A DNA stretch of 64,000 bases, from NCBI GenBank assembly GCA_038496445.1, contig JALMLS010000183.1:1-64000 (forward strand), in the 5' to 3' direction. The DNA comes from Trichosphaerium sp. ATCC 40318 (Eukaryota > Discosea > Flabellinia > Trichosidae). The notes beneath the pieces are model-generated. The model did no database searches. It was not told where the DNA came from and worked only from the letters and a program-made list of their open reading frames with translations. The translations under genes and the position numbers were made by a program. Below are positions 52,831 through 64,000 of this stretch, piece after piece; the first letter of the stretch is position 1, and each line of letters opens with the position of its first letter.

Positions 52831-55800
52831 TTAATACAGTTTGTACAGGTCGTTATCCATAGCATGTGCCCCATTATATGCCAAACAAAATAATTGGTCA
52901 CGTATACTATCCGCTAGGTAATAGTCAGCATAAATTTCTCAACTTTGCCATCACTGCTTTTTTTTTCTTTTTTTTTGAAATAAATTTAACTTTGTAAAGC
53001 CTTACCTGCGGGTCTATTTGCTGGGGTTGCTGCGTGTGTGCACGCATGGAAAATCTTCAGTAGAGGGTCCCACTCGCGTGGAAGGTCCTTGATAGGTGGT
53101 TTTATACCTACAGAAGGTAAGAATAAGTAAAAACCCAAAACAATAAAAGAGCAGTTAGGTAAAAAAAAAAAATCCAAAAAGCCGCGGAACTTTGTGCTTC
53201 CGTCGCACAACAGATGCCCAACTCAGGTTGTTTCAAATTTTTCTGAGGTCTTACCTTCCTCTACCATAAGAGGAATAGCGAATCTATCCTTAGCATCCTC
53301 ATAAGGTCTCCGCATAGTAATGAGTTCATACAACAGCATCCCAAAACTACAAGAAAAAAAATCACGTTATTAGCACAACAAGCATGCTTTTTTGTCGCAA
53401 ATTTTTTTTTCCGTTCAAGGGTGTTGTACCTCCATATATCTGCTTTATTTGAATAACAACCGAGTTTCTTTGCTTTGAAAACCTCAGGAGCTGTGAATGA
53501 TGGTGTTCCGATTACTGTTCTTGCTTTGTCGTTTCTGGATTGTAAAAGTTTTGCAGTGTCAAAATCTGCTATAGCAAGGCGTTGAACCTCTCCTGATTCT
53601 GAAAAATTGACCAGTATATTATCAGTTTTTATATCTCGATGGATAATATTATGTTTATGTAAGAAGGCAAGCCCTAGGGTACAAAGACTTTTGTCAACAA
53701 CAAAAACAAAAAAAAAAATCAAAAGTGTCAAAAAAAAAAATCCTTAAAAAAAGTTTTTTGCGATTTCGCAGATTATTACACGTGAATATACACGTGATAA
53801 ATTATAAATAATCAAAAATACACGTAATTATTCAGTTATGCTTTTTATAAAAAAATTACACGCACCTGCAGCCACTTGATACGCCCACTTTGCAGCGACG
53901 CGAACAGAGAGTAAAAATTGACTTCTTGTCTTGAACTTTCCTTCTTTGTTTTGTATTCTACGCTTTGCTAAAATTGCCTCAAGATCAGAGTCGTATAGCG
54001 TTAAGAAAAGGCATATAGCATCATCTCTATGTTCATGGTGTAGGTATTGACATATATTTGGATGTCTTGGTAATTTCTCAAGAACTTCAATCTCATTAAG
54101 AAATCCAGTTGTAGTCACTTCAGAAACTTTTGCAACTTTCAGTTTCTTTAATGCACACCTCCATCCATCAACCTCGCATGAGTACCTAAACATACAAAAA
54201 TCAATCAGTTACTTATAATAATTTTCATGAAATTCAATAATAGCTATCAAGACAAAGACGGAAGAAAAGAGAAAAAAAAAAAAGAATCATGTCAAAAAAA
54301 AAAATCCAAAAAAAAGATCACGTCTTCGGGAAAACTTTGTCCTGTCTTTCATTTACGTACAAAGAAGCCCAACTTCCTCCCTGTCCAAGCTTCTTATGTA
54401 AAGTCCATTTCTTAAACTGTATAGCCTTATTCTTCTTACGTTGTGTGATAGCATTAGCTTTCTGTAGCAACTTGTTCCTCATCTTTGAACCACCAGAATT
54501 ATTATTATGATTCACGTGATCATTCATATTCGCTAACTCTGAGTTACGCTTCCTTATCAACCAATCCTTTGCTTCTATCAACCTTTGTCTTTCTTCTAAC
54601 TGCATATCTTTTGCATCTAAACGTCTTTGTTGTGTCTCAACAAGAGTACGAAGTGTTTCCAAGTCATCCTCTTTCTGAGAAGAAAGCTTCTTATTATCAC
54701 GTGTTTTGGAAGGTTTTATAGAATGTGATGTTGGTGGGGCAGACGTTATAGAATGTGATGGCAAACGGGTTTGTGTTGGTCTACGGTAACGTGCAGGTGT
54801 ATCTAGTCTAGGTGATATGTTCTGAGTCCTCCTAGCTTGCGCTAGTTTCTTGTTTATATTTCTACATTCTTCTGTTTTCTTTTCTAGAGCAGACTCCAAA
54901 GTAAGAAGCTTTGCTTTCTGTCTCCACAAGAACCGTTCGCAAGTTTCTAGTTTATCTTTCTGGTTCGATATTGTTTCGCGTTGCTATAGAAAAAATAGGT
55001 GTTAGAGTAAGGCAAAGATGATGAATAAAGCGTCAGGTAAACGAAAAGAAAAATCGAAAAATCGAAAAATCAAAAAAAATCAAAACCAAAAAAAAAAGCA
55101 CGTTTTCACGTTTTTTGCGTGTAATGTACTTCTCAGACGATTATACTTGATTAAAAATAAATAATAGTATATTATTATTATACATTAATATCTTGGAAAG
55201 CGATACCAGTGAATTAGTGGCAATTTACAACCAAAAAAACAAAAATAATTTAATGCCAATAAAAAAAAAAAAAAATGTACTGAGCTTATGTTTACGCGCG
55301 TACTTGTTTTATAAGTAGTAGAAGCTTTTTTAATTTCTCTTTACTTATCGAAACCATTGTTGTGCCATTACCGCTATCAAACCCGCTGCTTGATCGCGTT
55401 AAACCCGCGGTATTCGCTTGTAGGCTCACTGTGTTGCGATAGCCAGAGGCAAGTTCGTTTGACAGCCTAGCCAAATCGGCTGACACCTCTGGTGTATTTA
55501 AGGAGTGCTCTGGTAGGAACACGTCTGTATGTCTAGCGAAACGTTTTTTAGTGCACTCAGCGCAACTTAAACTGGAAAAGACAACTGTTTTGGTATGTAT
55601 TGACTTACTTGTGTGACAGTGATAGATCTTCCACGCTGTGCGTCTCATACGAAGCTAAGTCGTGTTTATCGTACAATTCGTCCCTAATTAAAAAAAATGA
55701 TTAATTATGCGTTTTGTGATTAGTTGCAAAGCTGTTTTACGCCAATTCTTTCGTATTGGAAGTGATTGAAACCTATACGTGCGGGTTGCTAACAAAAAGT

Positions 55801-56156
55801 ACTTAACGTAGACGTACCATTGCATTTTAGGCAGTGAGGTCGTGTTGTATCTTTGTCTACTGTTCGTGAGTACAAAAAAAACTCGTTTAACGCATTTCGA
55901 GGTGGATTGAACAGCAACGCTTTGTAGCAAGCTTTGTCATAGTTGCAAACTGATTTTCCGCTAGTTGGCTAGGTCAAAAGTTTTCATAAAGTAAAAACCG
56001 CAAGTATCCAACAACTGCTTTATTGTTCTCAAATTCATCGCGAAACATACTCATACGCAGTGACAGGGTAGATCTTTCATCTTCACGTGGTATTAACCAT
56101 CGCTCGCCGCATTTGCACTGCTAAGTGTATAAATGTCTCTTTATTGCGTATACCAT
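52831..56156 (-). CDS. Cys-rich / coiled-coil protein kinase with DFD motif
   Basis: Eleven exons: 56154-56156 (ATG only), 56016-56120, 55808-55968, 55609-55683, 55304-55571, 54361-54983, 53866-54185, 53430-53673, 53255-53346, 53006-53107 and 52831-52913; 691 aa. The N-terminus is Cys-rich (QCKCGERWLIP, VCNYDKACYK, HCLKCNG, LSCAECTKK) and probably binds zinc. Serine-rich sequence and a coiled coil (KDMQLEERQRLIEAKDWLIR) follow. The kinase domain (~400-670) shows LGQGGSWASLY, CALKKLKV, HRDIKTDNILV, IADFDTAKL, GTPSFTAPEVF and FGMLLYELITMRRPY. All catalytic residues except the DFG glycine (DFD) are present. Substrates are unknown. Divergent from WDR41, with only ~110 bp between starts. Confidence 0.88.
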
Positions 56157-56268
56157 TGTATTGACAAGTGTAGTGAGGTTGTATGAGGAGCTAGTCAAGA
56201 AAAAGTCGTTGATAAAAAAACAGTTCAAAAAAACCCTAAAAGCCAAACTTTTCAGTGGCCAACTGCTA

Positions 56269-59200
56269 ATGGCAATATTTAAGAAGCTTCTACAAGGCTT
56301 TGTGCCTAAATGGCCACCTGACTCCCGTGAAAGCCAACAAGATATTCCAAACCTTGGCCGTGGTTATAAAGAAACTAATCACGTTAACGAGCTTCAACTG
56401 TTAACAGGCCACAGCGATATAGTTCGCTTATTATGTAAAGTACAAGATAAACGGCACGAAACAACAAAAGGGTTTTCTATTTCGCGCTAAATGGCTGAAT
56501 AGAGTGGCTTCGGCCTCAGACGATGGCTCTATCTTAATTTGGGACACCGACGACGGGATTTTACTTAAACGGCTTGAAGGTCATACCAGGTACGAATTTG
56601 TACCTTGTTGCGGTAATATTGACACTTACTGCATAGAGCGGTCATGTGTATGTTACTTTTAGAAGATAACTTGCTAGTGTCGGGATCAGCAGACCGCTCT
56701 GTTCGTGTACGTACCTTTAAAATTATCGCGAAACCTGTACATTTTCCTAAACTGGCGTTTATAACGTGTTTCGCGTTATTCACGCGATGTATACGCGAAA
56801 GCATGCGTTACGGAATTTGAAGTGAAGCTTCCCCCATTTCTATTTCACTTTTTTTTTTTTTTTAATTGCTTCCTTCATTCTTAAAAATAACCGTAGATGT
56901 GGGATCTCAACACTGGTGAATGTATAAAGAAGATAGAAAATTGTCATGAAGGTTCCGTTAAGGTAATAACGAAATGTTGGATTTTTTACTACTACGCGTG
57001 CAAAAAAACGTGTTGTCGTGCTATTTCATGGCGTTTTTATTAGTTTGCGGTGGATGAATGCACTTTTTTTTATATTATCCGATTTTCATCTTTTTTGTAC
57101 TCGGAAAGTTAATGACAATTATTCGTAGTGTCTTACACGTATTGACGAGGATCGCTTCTGTTCTGGTGGTAATGATCGTTATTTATTCATTTGGAATAGA
57201 GATGGCTCAGTTTATGGGCGTATAGAGCGTCAAGAAGAAGAAAGTATCCAAATTTCCTTCTTTTTTATACTCTTTCAGATAATTACGTTTCAACAGTTAC
57301 AAGTTTCTTAATTCTCAAGATTTACATTGTCTTCTTACACTACCCAATGACAGGATTGTTACTGGATCTAATTCAAGCCTACTACGTATCCTACATGCTA
57401 ATATTCCGCGCTTTTTTTTTTCTCTTATAATTTGAGCTTTATACGCCATCTTTATGTCCTTGACTTGTCACAGTCGTGTACTCAACCAAAGGAGACTTGG
57501 GGTTTCAAAAGATATTAGCTTATCATCGAGAATCTGTTAGGTGTTTAGTTTTAATGAATGGTACGTTAATTTGTTCCAGTTAACTGTGGAACTTAACGGC
57601 TAGATCTTGTTTTTTTTTGAAGTTGTTTTACTTTTCTTACCTTTGAGTGTATAGATGATCACTTTGTTTCTGCGTCTCTTGATGGTGCCATAGTAGTATG
57701 GCAGACAGACACTCTAAAACCACTAAAGAAATTGAATTATCCAGAGCAGTTTAGGAGTATGACTGATCACGGGAGACAGTACATTTATAACGTAAATCAC
57801 TTACTCAAACTCAGTGACGTAAGTTCTACAACCAATATCAAGCTCTTACAACACATTTGGTTGTGTTTTGTAGTTGCCCTTGATTTTTTTGTTTCAAAGT
57901 GAATCAATCCGCTTCTTACTTGGTTTTTCTTTAGACGTATGTTGCTGCTTGTATAGGTACAGGGTTTAGAGTGTATGATGTTTTCTCAGGGGAATGTATT
58001 TTATCAAAACCAAAAGCTCATAGTGCTAATGTACTACAAATAATATCATTATATCATGGGTGAGTGTGTTAGCACAAAGAGAATGTTAAACCGGAAATTT
58101 CTCTTTTTTTTTTTTTTTGTTCCCTTTGTCTGACTTTCTTTTGTTTTTGTAGGACACGACTAGTAACTTGCTCAGTTGATTCTAATATACGTTTATGGGG
58201 TACTACAGAGAATTATAACTTTAGTAGACCCGCTCTACAAGGTTTCTCAGGAGGCTCTCAAAACCGCTATCGCCTAACGAATAGGTACATTACTAGTTTC
58301 CTAACATCATTTGACGAAAAAGCGGTTGGTGCTCGGTGTAACAATACACTTATGTCTCCTAAATCTATTTCGCGCTGCACGCTTTTTATCACGTGCTTTT
58401 GTGTACGAGGTGTTGACTTTTTTTTTGTTTTAAAGGCGGGCAAGTGCTCCTCGTATACAACCTGTTTGTATGGGAGAGATGTATGTCCATTCTGACTCTG
58501 TGAACACATTACTTCCTTTATCAGAGTATGGATTTGCTTCTGCTTCTAATGATCGTCTTGTTATATTATGGAAGGATGGTAGAATAGAGATGCACAATAG
58601 AAGCCAAGTACGTGTGGTTTTTGATTCTACCTTTTTTTTTTTTTTGTTGCTCAAACATTCTTTGTTGCTTTGAGTGTAACTAACTGTTTTCGTTCAGTAT
58701 GCTGCCAAGAGCCTTAAAAATTACAATGAATTATTCAAGCGGTTAGAAGAAGAGTTAGAGGATCACGATGGAGAGCAGACGCCAAGGCCAGCTTATGCAA
58801 GTACACCATCACCATTAGATCAAGGTACTTTTTTTTTTTTGGTTTGGTTTAATTATTTTGTTGCTTCTACTTACACGCCCTAGTGTCTTCATTCCTTCAA
58901 GATGCTAGCTCCCCTCCTCTTCTTAGTAGCGAACCAATGGAACCTGTTGAACCACAAGTACCGATAACCACTGCAGGTACCACAAAACCCAAAACGTTGT
59001 TTCATAGAACACGTGTTTTCTTATTTATTTCTTATTTTTTATACAATCTACTAACCTTATTATTTTAGAGCCTGAGAATAAGGATAAAACTGTTGTTAGG
59101 AAGGTTCATATTCCAGTATATATATTTCAACATGCTGAGCATTTGAGGAAGGAAAAGAATGTACGTTGTTTTTTTTTTTTTTGCTTTTGGAATTTTTTTG

Positions 59201-59357
59201 TTCTCTGCCTTTTTGATGCTTACCTATTTCTATTTAGTTGCCTATAGATGATATTTCTAATTACCTAAAAGCTCGTGGTCATAGTGATACAATTGTAAAA
59301 GCAGTTGCTGATAAGCAACGTACTGTAGATAAGTTGGATAAAGAAGGAGACCTTTAA
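56269..59357 (+). CDS. WDR41: WDR41-like WD40 protein
   Basis: Exons: 56269-56453, 56503-56612, 56663-56706, 56897-56962, 57129-57243, 57320-57385, 57474-57560, 57655-57818, 57935-58059, 58153-~58283, 58436-58607, 58698-58824, 58884-58976, 59069-59160, 59238-59357. WD blades align with WDR41 in order: LLTGHSDIVRLLCKVQDKRV, ASASDDGSILIWD, SGSADRSVR-MWD, FCSGGNDRYLFIWN, HRESVRCLVLMNDDHFVSAS, AACIGTGFRVYDV, LVTCSVDSNIRLWG, FASASNDRLVILWKDGR. WDR41 is the propeller subunit of the C9orf72-SMCR8 complex acting in lysosome/autophagy signalling. A C-terminal helical segment (HIPVYIFQHAEHLRKEKN) lies beyond the animal protein's length. The first intron has a GC donor. Exon 10 is one base out of frame near 58261 (CTCAAACC; one more A would restore it). 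Confidence 0.85.
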
Positions 59358-59577
59358 AAACAAAGGAAAAAATTGTTTGTTCTTTTGGTTACTTTTTACA
59401 AAACAGACAATAGCTTTGATACCATTACAGTGTTAATGATAACCAAAACAAAAACATCACACTGAGGCACAATGCAGTGCTGACTGAAAAAATCGCAGCA
59501 CAAACTTGTTCCTGCCTGTTTTCAACAGAAAATAGAAATGTCAAGTCACTTTTATTCTTCCTGACAAATCAATCCTA

Positions 59578-60404
59578 ATGGCGTCTCCACAAGAACATAG
59601 ATACCAAATAAATGACGTTGAAAGCACTCTACCACCAAAAAGCAAAAAGTTATACGTACAAGTCAAAAAATCGTTAAATGAGCTCGTAGAACTTGGTGTG
59701 GACCTAACCGAGATTGTTTCATTTTTTGAGATGAAAAAAGCCAGCCTACACAATAATAAAATATTTACAGACGTTTGGATGTGTATCCTCAGCGCAACTT
59801 ACGCCTTTAACGATGATATTATGAACAAGAAGCTGTTTACAGTCTGTAAGCAATGGAAGAGAATAATACAAAATACTTTCTTCTGGAAGCACGTGATGAA
59901 ACTAAAATGGGGTATGGATCTTAAAAATGTAATGCAGATGAAAGAGCATTGAAAGATTACTTTGTTGATAGATTTTATGATGAGTTCCATCACGAAGAAC
60001 CTTATATAATCAACTATATCAAGTATACACAACGAAAGAACATAGAACATGGTTATTACTCTTTATACAATCTATCAGTTGTTCGTATCAAACAGAAGAC
60101 AATATATGACGATGAAGAAATTCCTGATAGTTTTAAAGTCAAAATCGTCCTTGCAAGAGATCAAAACTACAAAGATGTTGAAGATGATGATGATGTTGAT
60201 ATAGTGGCTATTGACTTGGCTCATAAATTTGAAGATGCCATTCCAATCAAAGATGAGAATGAATCGACAAAAGATATTGAAGTATTAGAATCACTTAAAA
60301 CTATTTTGTGTTTCGATAAAACTTATGATGCAAGTCAAGTTCTAGATAAGCTTATTCCTGACATGTTCATTATTAAGAATGGCTTAATATTCTATAAATC
60401 ATAA
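59578..60404 (+). pseudogene. F-box gene interrupted by a frame break
   Basis: 59578-59952 encodes an acidic leader and an F-box (MASPQEHRYQINDVESTLPP, FTVCKQWKRIIQNTFFWKHV, KLKWGMDLKN). Good coding continues from about 59931 in another frame (DERALKDYFVDRFYDEFHHE to the stop at 60404, with an acidic DVEDDDDVDIVAIDL part). The joint needs a one-base change near 59930, or a very short 26-nt intron (59911-59936, GTATGG..GCAG). That is smaller than any other intron here, so a frameshift or sequence error is more likely. Total about 270 aa if joined. Confidence 0.6.
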
Positions 60405-60760
60405 TGTTAATGGTCAAACGATTATAGAATGACAGTGTGATATCAAATCTTGTAAGATGTCTAATAAAATGACAAAATTGAAGACCGAACATATTGTATG
60501 TATACAGCGGGAATGATTGTAAATAGCTCGTATGCGACAACAGTCAATATAATAAACAGGCTATGTGTACATCCAATCAGCACTGAAGTACCATGCATGT
60601 TACTCGTAATGTTGTAGATCTGACAATGTACAAGACACCTCAATAAAACTTATAATTTTTACACGTGATGCGTTTTATGGTTTTGACTGAAATTAGAAAC
60701 AAAATACAGATAAAGATATCGTTTATTTATGTTCAACTATTAACAAAGAGATTTATGTAA
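60405..60760. other. Intergenic region with third copy of the 3'-flank repeat
   Basis: 60605-60650 matches 26021-26077 (AATGTTGTAGATCT, CAATAAAAC). No gene. CACGTG lies at 60662. Confidence 0.55.
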
Positions 60761-62360
60761 TTAGTGGTTCAACAAGATTTGTACAGCTGCTGCAACGTCT
60801 ACTTTGCCTTGAATGAGAGCTTGAATATTGCTTCTTCTGTCGGTGAATCCCATTGCTTCCAATGTCTCTACAGCCTGGCTGAAAGCGTTAGCTCTAGCGA
60901 TTTGAGACTGAGTCACAGGGAAAGGAGCATCTGGAATGACATCTCTTGATTGAGGAAGTGGAGGTGCGACCGGAGGTTCTGCCTTTGCAGCTTCTTGTTG
61001 TTTGCGTTCTTTGGCCTCTTGCATTTCTTTGACGAGTTGAGCACGTCTTGCAGCCATTGCTCTTTCCATCTGGGCATGTACTGCATTTCTACGTGACTCT
61101 TGTACCTCTTGTAGGAGTTGAGCCTTTCTAGCTTGTGTAGCTTTTCTTATTTGAGCGAGAAAGTTGTTACGGCGTGACTCTGCAATCTCTTGAACGATTT
61201 TGTCGTGTCTTGCTTTCGATGCAATCTTGACTTTCTCAAGAAATAGTTTGCGAGCGTTTACACCATGTCTAGGTCTTCGCATAGGGCATTGGCTACGGGC
61301 TCTGGAATGCCATCCACCGAAAGACTGTTGGCGAGCTTCAAGTAGCTCTACAAGTGTTTTGAAAGCGTCAGTGTTTCTAAAGGAATTGGTTAGTAACGCG
61401 AATCGAGTTTTTGTGTTTTCTATTGCGTACCTTAAGTTGTTTAAGTCGGCGTCAGCTTTGATGTGTGCGACATCGTGGAATCCATTGCGGATGCTGTTGA
61501 CAAGAGAGCTTATTGCTGCTTCTACATTACCGAGAAGAGACTCAGCACAAGCAAGGTTGTATGCAGCTGTTGGGTTTGAAGGACGAATTGACAAGAATGC
61601 TTCCAAGTACTGTTTTGCTAACTCTACAGCTGATTTCTCGTTGGTTTGCATTAATCGTAGGGAAGTATTATGCAAAGTACGGAGCAATTGTGAGACAATG
61701 ACATGTTGTAGTTGATGAACACTTCTATAAACATAAAGTCAGTTTTTTGCATTTTTTTGACATCAGGGCTTTTAGAATGCCTTAAAAGGATCGTACCTGA
61801 AGAAAGGAGGAAGCTCTTTAGTGATACCTTGGATTACAAGGCGAATATCGTCTGCCACTTTTGGATTTTGAACGTTTTCGATCAATTTTTGAGTTAAGGC
61901 TTCAATGAATGATGGTTTCTGGTTTAGAGTTAGTTATTGCGTTTAAAAGGATGTGTGGTACCTCTGATGGAGTAGGTTTAGTCTCTGCAGGCTGTTGTGC
62001 GTTGTTTTGAGGAACTGGTTCTTCAAATGAAATAAAGACTCTCAAAACGTTTCCAGAACCAATGACGTTGATGGCTTCGCGTAGTTCTTCGTCTGAGGAT
62101 AACTAGAAGGATATTCGAATAAGTACAAAGTGCAATTCAAACTTGAAGTTGTGTATGTGTTCGCGTACAGTAATTTTATCGCCATCAGAGTCTGTGTACG
62201 TAATCTTAGCGGTTTCGAAGTTAACGGTCTTGTAGAATGATGAAAGCTTTGTTAGAACTCTATCGTAGGTAAGACCGGCTATTGGGAGTGTTACTCTTCG
62301 CAAGTCGTCGCTTCCTTGGCGCTTTGACTTGATTGTAATCTGTTTCTGTTGGGAGGCCAT
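60761..62360 (-). CDS. PB1 - TPR-like - coiled coil - UBA protein
   Basis: Five exons (62169-62360, 61962-62102, 61797-61918, 61431-61724, 60761-61376) join to 454 aa. The PB1 domain (~1-90) has the basic start QITIKSKRQGSDDLRRV and the acidic loop ITYTDSDGDKITLSSDEELR typical of a type I/II PB1. The middle has a TPR-like pair (YLEAFLSIRPSNPTAAYNLA CAESLLG). A long Arg/Ala/Glu helix with repeats follows (ESRRNNFLAQIRKATQARKA, ESRRNAVHAQMERAMAARRA). A UBA domain ends the protein (FSQAVETLEAMGFTDRRSNI). PB1 at one end and UBA at the other is the layout of the p62/NBR1 class of selective-autophagy receptors, but the ZZ and LIR parts are not obvious. A ubiquitin-binding scaffold is inferred. Confidence 0.87.
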
Positions 62361-63066
62361 GTTTGTTGAGGAGAAGGTGTTGTATGTATGAGGTTTGTAG
62401 ATGAATGATTATATTTACGTCATTGGGAACCGAGATTCGAGAATGACGTTCAAAGAAAGTTTGAGCCAAAAAAAAATTCCGCCAAAAAATCCGTCCAAGA
62501 ACTAGCTGAAATTTCGATTACTTTCGGCGAAACAATTGCAAAAGCGCAAGAACTCGCGGGTAATTATGATGAAGCGTATGATAGCACTTCGAAATAGTGT
62601 TTGGTGTTGTTAGTCTGTTTATCAGTGCGGCGATCGTTAATTCGCGTAAACGAGATGTCGTTTAGCGTATACATTACTCTGCAAGCTGTATTGTGATGAA
62701 TGAGGTTATTTTGCTTTGTACCAACTTGAAATCGCACTGAACGCTGTATTTTGGTTAATTACGCGTGGTAAACGATAATTTGCATACTAGTGCCGGTTAC
62801 TAAAAATTACTGGCAGCGAATCTGTTTTGATAATTTAGTACAGTTTAATCACCTTCATTCATCGTGGAAATCAACACCGATACCCTCCAATAGAAAGAAT
62901 GTACTTGGACATCTATTTACTGTGAGAATAGTGTAGTACGCCTCCAATTACGAGAGTGTTGCATTAGACGCTCCATATACAGTGTAAGCGGAACAAAATA
63001 CTGTTTTAGAAACACTTTCCTGTTTTAAGTATTCCAACACTACTATCTAACAAACAAGCCCATTAG
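62361..63066. other. Intergenic region, divergent promoters
   Basis: No gene is seen between the PB1-UBA start and the membrane-protein gene on the other strand. Confidence 0.5.
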
Positions 63067-63999
63067 ATGCATCACATGCAGCATTTTGCTATTTTCTCAG
63101 CACTCTTTACGCTTTGCCTTGCTGTGGGACTCACAACTTTTACTGCTACGGATGTTGCAATCAAAAGGCCATTTAAAAGCGTATGACGCATGTTTATCTT
63201 GCTTTCGCAAACAATTACGAAGCTAGCGCTTTGTTTACCTTTTTACCTCGTTTTCGAGTCTATTTCGCTTGCACTACGCCCTATCTATGTATTAACATTG
63301 TTTTTAGCCCTTTTATACGCTAAAAGTTTGTACTACAATAAACCGAGTGAACGCATCTCATGGTACGCGTATACATCCGTTGTAGGAAAACATCGCACAG
63401 TTTTTATTTCAAGCAGTTGTTTCCTTATACGTACAATTTTTCCTCCGTTTTTAGTAATATCTTGTGTATGTGGAGTACACTTGATGTGAACGCCTAGCAC
63501 CTGATTGAAAACACGGTTTTTTTTCCCTTGAGAATCGCCTTGTTTACCCATACACTCTAGGAGTTATGATAGCGATTCAACTGATACTTATAGCAGCGAA
63601 GTTAGCTACAGGAATGTACGTCATCTTTAGAATGAGTTCAAATTTCCGACCATGTACTTTTTGGCCATCAGTTTTTTAACTTTTGTTTGAACTTAGAGCG
63701 CCCAGTACTTGCTTGAGAAAGACTTTCCTAATCTTGTATCATCAAACGGAAAAGAACTTGAAGAACGAGATGGCTGTACTTGTTTCAGAGAGAGCCCAAC
63801 AGCATCAAACGGAAATATTGAAAAATTGTGCTACAAAGGAGACAATATTTGCTTGTATGTCGCATTGTTTCTTGTAATAATATTAATTACAGTTAGTGTA
63901 GAATTCGAGAGTGGAGAAACATGGACATTTGATCCATCAAAGGTTTCACCACGTGACTTTACGAACAATAATTCTGAAGACACCACAAAAAAAAGGTAA
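63067..63999 (+). CDS. Partial single-pass membrane protein, unknown
   Basis: A first exon 63067-63180 encodes a signal-peptide-like start (MHHMQHFAIFSALFTLCLAV). After an unresolved gap, 63560-63611 (YDSDSTDTYSSEVSYRN) and 63700-63999 (FPNLVSSNGKELEERDGCTC, CYKGDNICLYVALFLVIILI) read as an extracellular Cys-containing part, one membrane helix and a cytosolic tail. The phase between the first exon and the second does not match, so another exon or a different start exists in 63181-63560. At the right edge AAAAAAAGGTAAA could be a stop or a donor, so the gene may continue beyond the window. Family not recognised. Confidence 0.5.
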
Positions 64000-64000
64000 A

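Noticed and set aside
63190-63489. Hydrophobic 99-codon frame
   Set aside because: It lies in the unresolved gap of the membrane-protein gene and has no good splice connection; probably intronic A/T-rich sequence.

Overview
This is a eukaryotic nuclear window: genes have many short GT-AG introns (about 34-100 nt, donors often GTACGT), A/T homopolymers fill introns and spacers, and the products are eukaryotic (cyclin L, MOB1, SR tail, PB1/UBA, F-box, SHAQKYF-type Myb, PARP). TTAGGG-type telomere-like words occur at 1895-2080. The gene mix (Crinkler-like nuclease-kinase, SHAQKYF Myb, Sel1 repeats, WDR41, TMEM86, expanded F-box families) suggests a microbial eukaryote (protist or early-branching fungus-like lineage); I cannot place it further. 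I saw no rRNA, canonical tRNA, CRISPR array or prokaryotic operon. Most exon models were built by eye and are supported by frame continuity: exon lengths sum to multiples of three and conserved motifs are rebuilt across junctions.

Layout. 1-2760 is non-genic: poly-A, a ~140-bp repeat array of hairpins whose stems covary, an inverted repeat and interstitial telomere-like repeats. 2761-12028 is a run of minus-strand genes: TMEM86-type lysoplasmalogenase, an unknown protein, an ATP-dependent DNA ligase with two N-terminal helical repeats, a small unknown protein, and a 752-aa Sel1-SAM-PARP fusion. 12.5-22.8 kb holds a MORN-type relic, two secreted proteins (ricin-B-like lectin, tectonin-like), cyclin L, an F-box/Ras-like fusion, a possible small structured RNA and a hAT-like MITE with an 8-bp target duplication.

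22.8-45.5 kb is a rapidly evolving cluster: F-box/LRR, F-box/WD40, F-box/MORN-type and other F-box genes, most with a second intact or decayed copy inside the same cluster, interrupted by a C-type-lectin membrane protein and a Crinkler-like protein (SAP-like, coiled coil, PD-(D/E)xK nuclease-like, protein kinase). 46-64 kb returns to housekeeping and signalling genes: MOB1, a SHAQKYF Myb factor, a Cys-rich coiled-coil kinase with DFD in place of DFG, divergently transcribed WDR41, an F-box gene with a frame break, a PB1-TPR-UBA protein, and a partial membrane protein at the right edge.

Themes. F-box adaptors joined to varied recognition modules suggest an expanded ubiquitin-ligase substrate repertoire; the DNA ligase and PARP-like genes lie close together; and CACGTG is strongly over-represented throughout (about 80 sites by eye). 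Five introns appear to use GC-AG ends, and the window has several unusually small exons (13, 11 and 3 coding nt).
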